From NCBI GenBank assembly GCA_031552995.1, contig JAVBMB010000056.1, forward strand, positions 1 to 10,849: 10,849 nucleotides of DNA. The letters run 5' to 3'. Every line of letters starts with the position of its first letter. Within the stretch, counting starts at the first letter, position 1. The position numbers were made by a program, and so were the translations under genes. Positions 6,841 through 10,849 of the stretch are shown here, one piece after another. Source of the stretch: JAVBMB01 sp031552995. GTDB taxonomy: Bacteria; Bacillota; Clostridia; Oscillospirales; Butyricicoccaceae. The notes below the pieces were generated by a model. That model ran no database searches and was not told where the DNA came from. It was given only the letters and a program-made list of their open reading frames with translations.

Positions 6841-7121
6841 TTAAATTGCCGATTGATTTCTCATAAAATTAATTGTTCAGCAAATATTCTTCAGTCAAGA
6901 TTGTATAATTATTAAATGATAATCCCGTCGGACTGCGTTTTCAAGCATAAACATCCAAGGTTGAGAAAAATCGGCACTGCTGACCATATATACCGGACAT
7001 ACAAACGCATTATTTATTTAATATTGACAATAATAATAACGGCGCCACAACTGGACAAAGATTTGAAATCGGCACAATTTGCGCCAGAAACTCGATTTTG
7101 CTTGAATGGGGATGGGTGGAC
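6841..7121. other. Intergenic region without a recognised gene
   Basis: AT-rich stretch between the operon promoter and the small plus-strand ORF. A 104-codon plus-strand frame (6916-7230) crosses it but shows no recognisable domain, no ribosome site and a biased, low-complexity start, so I do not call it. A TATAAT occurs at 6904-6909 on the plus strand without a -35 at proper spacing. A second TTGACT on the minus strand (6898-6893) has only a poor -10 match. I see no RNA gene or riboswitch. Confidence 0.5.
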
Positions 7122-7265
7122 ATGCCTGAGCATATACCAAAAAAGACAGTTGTTCCGCCGGCCGGGCAAAGACGCGACGCAACCCGAAAGGACAACAACG
7201 CCGCGATTACCGGCTATGATAACCTTGTAAATGCCATAAAATGGCGTTTTGAGCACAGACAATAG
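7122..7265 (+). CDS. Possible small protein of 47 residues, unknown function
   Basis: A short plus-strand frame with ATG at 7122 and TAG at 7263, the only candidate gene on this strand. The predicted protein is basic and polar, beginning MPEHIPKKTVVPPAGQRR and ending NAIKWRFEHRQ, with no signal peptide, membrane segment or known motif. Its base composition is more GC-rich and coding-like than the AT-rich DNA just upstream. GGGG at 7108-7111 could act as a weak ribosome site; GTG 7116 or TTG 7098 are in-frame alternative starts, and the frame stays open upstream to 6984. It ends 2 nt before the strong terminator. A hairpin lies inside its 3' end. It could be a true small protein, the end of a decayed gene, or chance. 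I do not recognise it. Confidence 0.35.
   Translation: MPEHIPKKTVVPPAGQRRDATRKDNNAAITGYDNLVNAIKWRFEHRQ
7229..7249 (+). other. Small hairpin inside the end of the 47-codon ORF
   Basis: GCCAT (7233-7237) pairs with ATGGC (7241-7245) around an AAA loop; flanking AAAT and GTTT extend the stem to nine pairs including one G-U. GTTTT follows on the plus strand, which makes it look like a weak terminator upstream of the much stronger one at 7268-7301. Confidence 0.35.
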
Positions 7266-7267
7266 CA

Positions 7268-7301
7268 AAAACCGAGGAGGGGGACTCCCCTCCTCGGTTT
7301 T
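7268..7301. terminator. Strong bidirectional rho-independent terminator
   Basis: A perfect 15-bp inverted repeat: AAAACCGAGGAGGGG (7268-7282), loop GACT, and CCCCTCCTCGGTTTT (7287-7301). The A-run on the left gives a U-run on the minus strand, and the T-run on the right gives a U-run on the plus strand. It should end the permease transcript arriving from the right (stop at 7315) and any plus-strand transcript from 7122-7265. Confidence 0.95.
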
Positions 7302-7314
7302 ATATTGACACGGA

Positions 7315-8913
7315 TTATAATGCGTCGTAAAGCTTTTTGCCGGCGACCTTCAAGTGAAGCATCAGAACTGTGATTGCCACTGTCAGCAACGCAACGCACA
7401 TCCACAAGAACTGCATGAGCGTCATTACATCGCTTAGTAAAAACAGGTAGAGCAGTATGGGAGCAAAGACAATCGCCATTCCTCCAAATACTGTCGCCAT
7501 AACACTTCCGCCTCGTTTGACGACAGCTGTTTCGTTGGTCCAATCGAACCTGGGCATGTGAAGATTGGCCACTAAACCGAATGCCGCCTGATATAGAACC
7601 AGCAATAGCGGTATCAGGAAAATAAGCAGGCTGTCAGTTAGCGGAGTTTTACTTACAAAGCAGGTGACGCCCGAGGCGATAAGGCTGCCGGGGACACCGA
7701 TACAGATATTTACGAGCAGCTTTGACCAAAAAACCTGCATATAGCTTACCGGGCTTGATTTAAGTATCCACAGGCTTGACCCTTCGAGCGATATCGACGG
7801 CGCGGTGGTGCATATCATGATTGCCAGAAAACTCAGTATGCCGACAGAGAGCGGTGTTCCCATATCTTCGGCGCCGGGGAAGTTGACAAGCATGCCCATA
7901 ATCGACGGACCCTTTATAAGCAGCGCGCCCGCATAAATGAGCTGCATCGCGGCGCCAATTCCGCAGTTGAACATGTACATCGTTGATGTGACAAAGTGTG
8001 TCATCTCTTTTTTGAACAACGCCGACAGAGAGCTTCCCGCCTTCATTGCTTTTTCCCGGTATACTATGCGGGTGTTGCCTTTTTTTGTTGTTATTATTGT
8101 TGTGAAAGATTTTGACAGCACATACCATACCAGAGTGAACGGCAGCACGCATGCCGCGGCCATAATGAGAAGATGCATCCAGTTTGTGGTGGCTACTGCC
8201 GAGCCGAAGTAGTACATCGGCGGCAGGAAGGATTTTATAGTTGCTGCAACCTCCGCTCCGTTGGCAATAAGCGCCGTGATGTTAGACTGCAAGTTCATGA
8301 AGAACCACATATATGCCGTAAAAAATCCGACAAACAGGACGATGGTTATAAGGTTTTTACCTCTCATCCGCGATGTAATCAACCCTATCAGCCAGCCCAG
8401 TACGCACGACAGCGACATGCTTATCAGCGGCATAAGAAGCGCCCCGATTGTGAACATGACGGCCGGCAGAAGCGCAAAACCGAACAGCATGACATGCACG
8501 ACATAGGCGGGTATCATAATCATCATGCTGTACATGTAGTTTATCAGCAGCAGGGATATCAGCCTGCTTGCCAGAATCGTCCCGGGAGGAATCGGCATGC
8601 TGAGCAGCAGTTCATTGTCCTTGGCGCTGAACAGTTGAGACTGCGTGGCAAATACACTGCCCACAAAGCACAGCATAACGGCAATTACCGCCGCCATAGC
8701 AAAATACAACCAGTCAAACCCCGCAGCGGCCATAGGCTCCGCTATCAGTAAAAATATTGTACCCGACATAAACAGCAGCGCGCCGATGACATACAGCGCA
8801 AATATCGAGATAAGTATCTTTGTGCCGACGCCGCGGCTGCCGCCCTTTCGCATCCGTCTGAACATCGAGCCAAGCATGCCTTGAAGCTTGGCTGTTACAA
8901 GTATCTTAAGCAT
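7315..8913 (-). CDS. Large ABC-2-type transporter membrane subunit
   Basis: A very hydrophobic protein of 532 residues (start ATG 8913) with roughly ten to twelve predicted membrane segments. The first follows the basic stretch FRRMRKGGSRG, and later ones include LYVIGALLFMSGTIFLLIA and AMAAVIAVMLCFVGSVFA. DNELLLSMPIPPG, shortly after the third segment, is a typical cytoplasmic block in this type of permease. A cytoplasmic region around TTKKGNTRIVYREKAMKAGSSLSALFKKEM divides two membrane-rich halves. It pairs with the ATPase encoded just upstream, and the two genes overlap by 8 nt (ATGCTTAA). The frame stays open to TTG 8946 and ATG 8940, but ATG 8913 has GGTGG upstream and gives the usual basic start MLKILVTAKLQ. 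The substrate cannot be read from sequence; export of a lipid, peptide or antibiotic are the common possibilities. The bidirectional terminator follows the stop. Confidence 0.88.
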   Translation of the reverse strand: MLKILVTAKLQGMLGSMFRRMRKGGSRGVGTKILISIFALYVIGALLFMSGTIFLLIAEPMAAAGFDWLYFAMAAVIAVMLCFVGSVFATQSQLFSAKDNELLLSMPIPPGTILASRLISLLLINYMYSMMIMIPAYVVHVMLFGFALLPAVMFTIGALLMPLISMSLSCVLGWLIGLITSRMRGKNLITIVLFVGFFTAYMWFFMNLQSNITALIANGAEVAATIKSFLPPMYYFGSAVATTNWMHLLIMAAACVLPFTLVWYVLSKSFTTIITTKKGNTRIVYREKAMKAGSSLSALFKKEMTHFVTSTMYMFNCGIGAAMQLIYAGALLIKGPSIMGMLVNFPGAEDMGTPLSVGILSFLAIMICTTAPSISLEGSSLWILKSSPVSYMQVFWSKLLVNICIGVPGSLIASGVTCFVSKTPLTDSLLIFLIPLLLVLYQAAFGLVANLHMPRFDWTNETAVVKRGGSVMATVFGGMAIVFAPILLYLFLLSDVMTLMQFLWMCVALLTVAITVLMLHLKVAGKKLYDAL

Positions 8914-9622
8914 TTTTTTCCACCAGCTCAAGAAAGACATTTTCAAGAGACGTGTCGCCGATGACGCTTGATGTCTTGCCGGAGACTACAAGTCTGCCGT
9001 CACGAATTATCGCGATATCGTCACACAGCTTTTCCGCAACCTCAAGCACATGTGTCGAGAAGAATATCGCGCCGCCGCGGCTGCAAAGGTCGCGCATCAA
9101 CTGCTTCAGCATATGCGCCGCCTTGGGGTCAAGTCCGACAAACGGCTCGTCAAGCAGCATAAGCTTTGGTTTATGAATCAGCGCCGCGATGATAGCGAGC
9201 TTTTGCTTCATGCCGTGTGAATACGCGCTGATCGGCTGGGCCAAATCTGCCGTCAAATCGAGGTCGTCGGAATATTTTTTGATATCGCGCTCACGGTCCT
9301 CTTTGGATACGCCGTATATGTCGGCTATGAAGTTCAGGTATTTTATGCCGGACATATAGTCATAAAGGTCAGGATTGTCCGGAATATACGCGATACGGCG
9401 TTTGCATTCAAGCGGGTTATCCTTTACGGATATCCCGTCGACGTATATCTCTCCCTGTTCAAAACCGAGTATGCCGCAGCACGCTTTGATTGTAGTTGTC
9501 TTTCCGGCTCCGTTATGGCCGATAAATCCATATATACTGCCGGCAGGTATGTCAAGCGTAAGGTTGTCGACCGCCTTTTTTGTGCCGCCGTATATTTTTG
9601 TGAGGTTATTGATCTTCAGCAT
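8906..9622 (-). CDS. ABC transporter ATP-binding protein
   Basis: A 238-residue ATPase with all key motifs: Walker A GHNGAGKT (35-42), signature SHGMKQK (136-142, the variant common in ABC-2 exporters), Walker B LMLLDEP (154-160), D-loop GLDP (163-166) and switch His191 in FSTHVLE. The Q-loop position reads YIPDNPDLYDYM, the glutamine-less form often found in this exporter group. The frame continues upstream to 9760, but the ATG at 9622 has AAGGAG 6 nt before it and gives the standard MLKINNLTKIYGG opening. It follows the dihydroorotase-like gene by 13 nt and overlaps the membrane subunit by 8 nt, so all three are likely one transcript. It should drive transport in the direction set by its partner, probably export. 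Confidence 0.95.
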   Translation of the reverse strand: MLKINNLTKIYGGTKKAVDNLTLDIPAGSIYGFIGHNGAGKTTTIKACCGILGFEQGEIYVDGISVKDNPLECKRRIAYIPDNPDLYDYMSGIKYLNFIADIYGVSKEDRERDIKKYSDDLDLTADLAQPISAYSHGMKQKLAIIAALIHKPKLMLLDEPFVGLDPKAAHMLKQLMRDLCSRGGAIFFSTHVLEVAEKLCDDIAIIRDGRLVVSGKTSSVIGDTSLENVFLELVEKNA

Positions 9623-9628
9623 ATTGCT

Positions 9629-9634
9629 CTCCTT
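9629..9634 (-). promoter_or_regulatory. Ribosome binding site that fixes the ABC ATPase start
   Basis: AAGGAG on the minus strand, 6 nt before ATG 9622, immediately after the dihydroorotase-like stop (9636-9638). It supports the 238-residue ATPase over a longer frame and suggests coupling with the gene ahead. Confidence 0.88.
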
Positions 9635-9635
9635 G

Positions 9636-10849
9636 TTAAAGTGATAGACTATGGCCTGATTTAATGGTATAAACGACACGGCCGAGCAGCAGTCTGTTCT
9701 CGAACGGAGTGTTTTTGCCTCGTGAAACAAAATCTGCTCCCCTGCACAGCCACTCCTCATTCGGATTAAACAGTACTATATCTGCCTCGTCACCGACGCG
9801 CAGCCTGCCACACCCGGCTCCAAGCAACGCGGCGGGGGCTGCCGTCATGCGGTGAAGTACTTCCGGCAGGCTCATCTTCCCGGTGTGATACAGCGCTGTG
9901 AGAGATGCCGAAAGCGCTGTTTCCAGCGACGACGCGCCATATTCGGCGTTGACAAGAGAGCGAAGCTTGCCACCGGGTTTCGCCGGCGTATGGCCCGAGG
10001 CGATGCAGTCAATTGTGCCGTCCCTCAGCCCCTCAATCAGCGCTTCAACATCCTCGGGATTGCCGAGCGGCGGGTCAAGTTTTGCCAATGTGTTGAAGCC
10101 TTGCAACTCCTTGGATGTCAGCGCCAAATAGTGCGGCTCGGTCGAGCAGGATATATTTGCCCCGCGCTTTTTGCCCGAGCGGATAAGCTCGACAGACCGC
10201 GCCGTGGATATATGCCCCATGTGAACATGCGTGCCTGTCTCCATCGCCAGAATTATGTCGCGTGCGACAATAATGGCTTCGGCGCTGGACGGGATAATCG
10301 GGAAATCGTATATCCGCGCGGTATCGCCTTCACGCATCAGTCCCTCATTGTACATCCGCTTTTCTCTGCAACGGTCCATCACGAGCAACTTGTATTTGCG
10401 CGCGCGGAACAGGATATTTCGCATGACAAGCGGGTCGTCGACACCTTCGTCATCGTAGACAGCCATTACGCCGTGTTCGGCAAGCTGGCTGTAGTTGAGA
10501 ATCTCTCCCCCGCTTGTGGCGCGCGCAGCCGCTATAATATCACATGATGAGTACTCGGCTCGCTCCTTAATATACAAGGCTTGCTGCGCCGAGTCTACAC
10601 CGGTATGCGCGCATACGCTTGTATAACCGCCCTTTGCCGCCGCGACCGACATTGTAAGCAGTGTCTCCTCTCCGTCGCGCTCCGGCTCGGTTGCCAGCGC
10701 AAAAAGGTCGACAAGGCCCGGTGCGGCACACAGCCCTGCGGCTTCAATTACTTCGGCGTCTGTCGTGTCGGCCGGTCCAGTGATTTTTATCGCCGCAATT
10801 TTGCCGTCCTCTATCAGGATATCTCCTATGTCGTCTAAACCGTCCGACA
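9636..10849 (-). CDS. Dihydroorotase-family protein lacking catalytic residues (probable pseudoenzyme), 5' end cut by window edge
   Basis: 403 residues are visible and the frame runs off the right edge. The first visible residues (SDGLDDIGDILIEDGKI) match about residue 15 of a class I dihydroorotase of about 420-430, so only a short N-terminal piece is missing. Family landmarks are APGLVDL (42-48), GGYTSVCAH (73-81), GTHVHMGHISTARSVELIR (205-223), STEPHYLALTSKEL (235-248), DPPLGNPEDVEALIEGLRDG (258-277), SSLETAL (306-312) and the VGDEADIVLFNP tail (352-362). Active-site residues are largely gone. The metal motif HxHxR after VD reads FALAT (49-53). The later VxHCED-type histidine reads VMDRC, and the catalytic Asp before His-Ala-Pro is Gly285 in ASGHTP. 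His212 and the His of EPHYL remain. Known inactive relatives (PyrC' of Pseudomonas) act as structural partners of aspartate transcarbamoylase, so this may do likewise. What lies upstream is outside the window. It is 13 nt ahead of the ABC ATPase. Confidence 0.85.
   Translation of the reverse strand, partial: SDGLDDIGDILIEDGKIAAIKITGPADTTDAEVIEAAGLCAAPGLVDLFALATEPERDGEETLLTMSVAAAKGGYTSVCAHTGVDSAQQALYIKERAEYSSCDIIAAARATSGGEILNYSQLAEHGVMAVYDDEGVDDPLVMRNILFRARKYKLLVMDRCREKRMYNEGLMREGDTARIYDFPIIPSSAEAIIVARDIILAMETGTHVHMGHISTARSVELIRSGKKRGANISCSTEPHYLALTSKELQGFNTLAKLDPPLGNPEDVEALIEGLRDGTIDCIASGHTPAKPGGKLRSLVNAEYGASSLETALSASLTALYHTGKMSLPEVLHRMTAAPAALLGAGCGRLRVGDEADIVLFNPNEEWLCRGADFVSRGKNTPFENRLLLGRVVYTIKSGHSLSL

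Noticed and set aside
6916..7230. A 104-codon plus-strand frame across the intergenic gap
   Set aside because: No ribosome site, no recognisable domain, AT-driven composition in its first half, and it overlaps in another frame the more coding-like 47-codon ORF.

Overview
The window reads as a piece of chromosome from an anaerobic bacterium, most likely of the Clostridia. This is inferred from a Firmicutes-type 2-oxoacid:ferredoxin oxidoreductase (closest in look to the VorB group), strong AGGAGG-type ribosome binding sites, tightly packed operons, and no sign of aerobic metabolism. Every confident gene lies on the minus strand, so transcription runs from high to low coordinates. Two transcription units are separated by a non-coding stretch and a strong bidirectional terminator.

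Unit 1 (about 6817 down to 1) has a near-consensus promoter (TTGACT, 17 bp, TATTAT) followed by: an uncharacterised P-loop ATPase (TTG start), a two-cluster ferredoxin (delta subunit), then the alpha, beta and gamma subunits of a 2-oxoacid:ferredoxin oxidoreductase, a family I acyl-CoA:carboxylate CoA-transferase, a GntR/FCD regulator, and a branched-chain amino acid aminotransferase cut by the left edge. Together these form a plausible oxidative branch of branched-chain amino acid fermentation. The aminotransferase makes the 2-oxo acid. The oxidoreductase converts it to an acyl-CoA, CO2 and reduced ferredoxin. The CoA-transferase then moves CoA to acetate or another acid and releases the branched-chain fatty acid. 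The GntR protein is the natural candidate regulator, and two identical 11-bp sequences flank the operon promoter.

The region 6841-7314 holds no recognised gene. It contains AT-rich sequence, a possible 47-codon plus-strand ORF, and a perfect 15-bp-stem terminator shared by both strands.

Unit 2 (10849 down to 7315) starts outside the window. It encodes a dihydroorotase-family protein that has lost most of the metal and catalytic residues (a probable pseudoenzyme), then an ABC-type ATPase and its large ABC-2-like membrane partner. The ATPase and permease ORFs overlap, and the ATPase ribosome binding site lies just after the dihydroorotase stop codon.

The points most worth a second look are the degenerate dihydroorotase, the ATPase heading the oxidoreductase operon, the paired sequence flanking its promoter, and the small ORF before the terminator.
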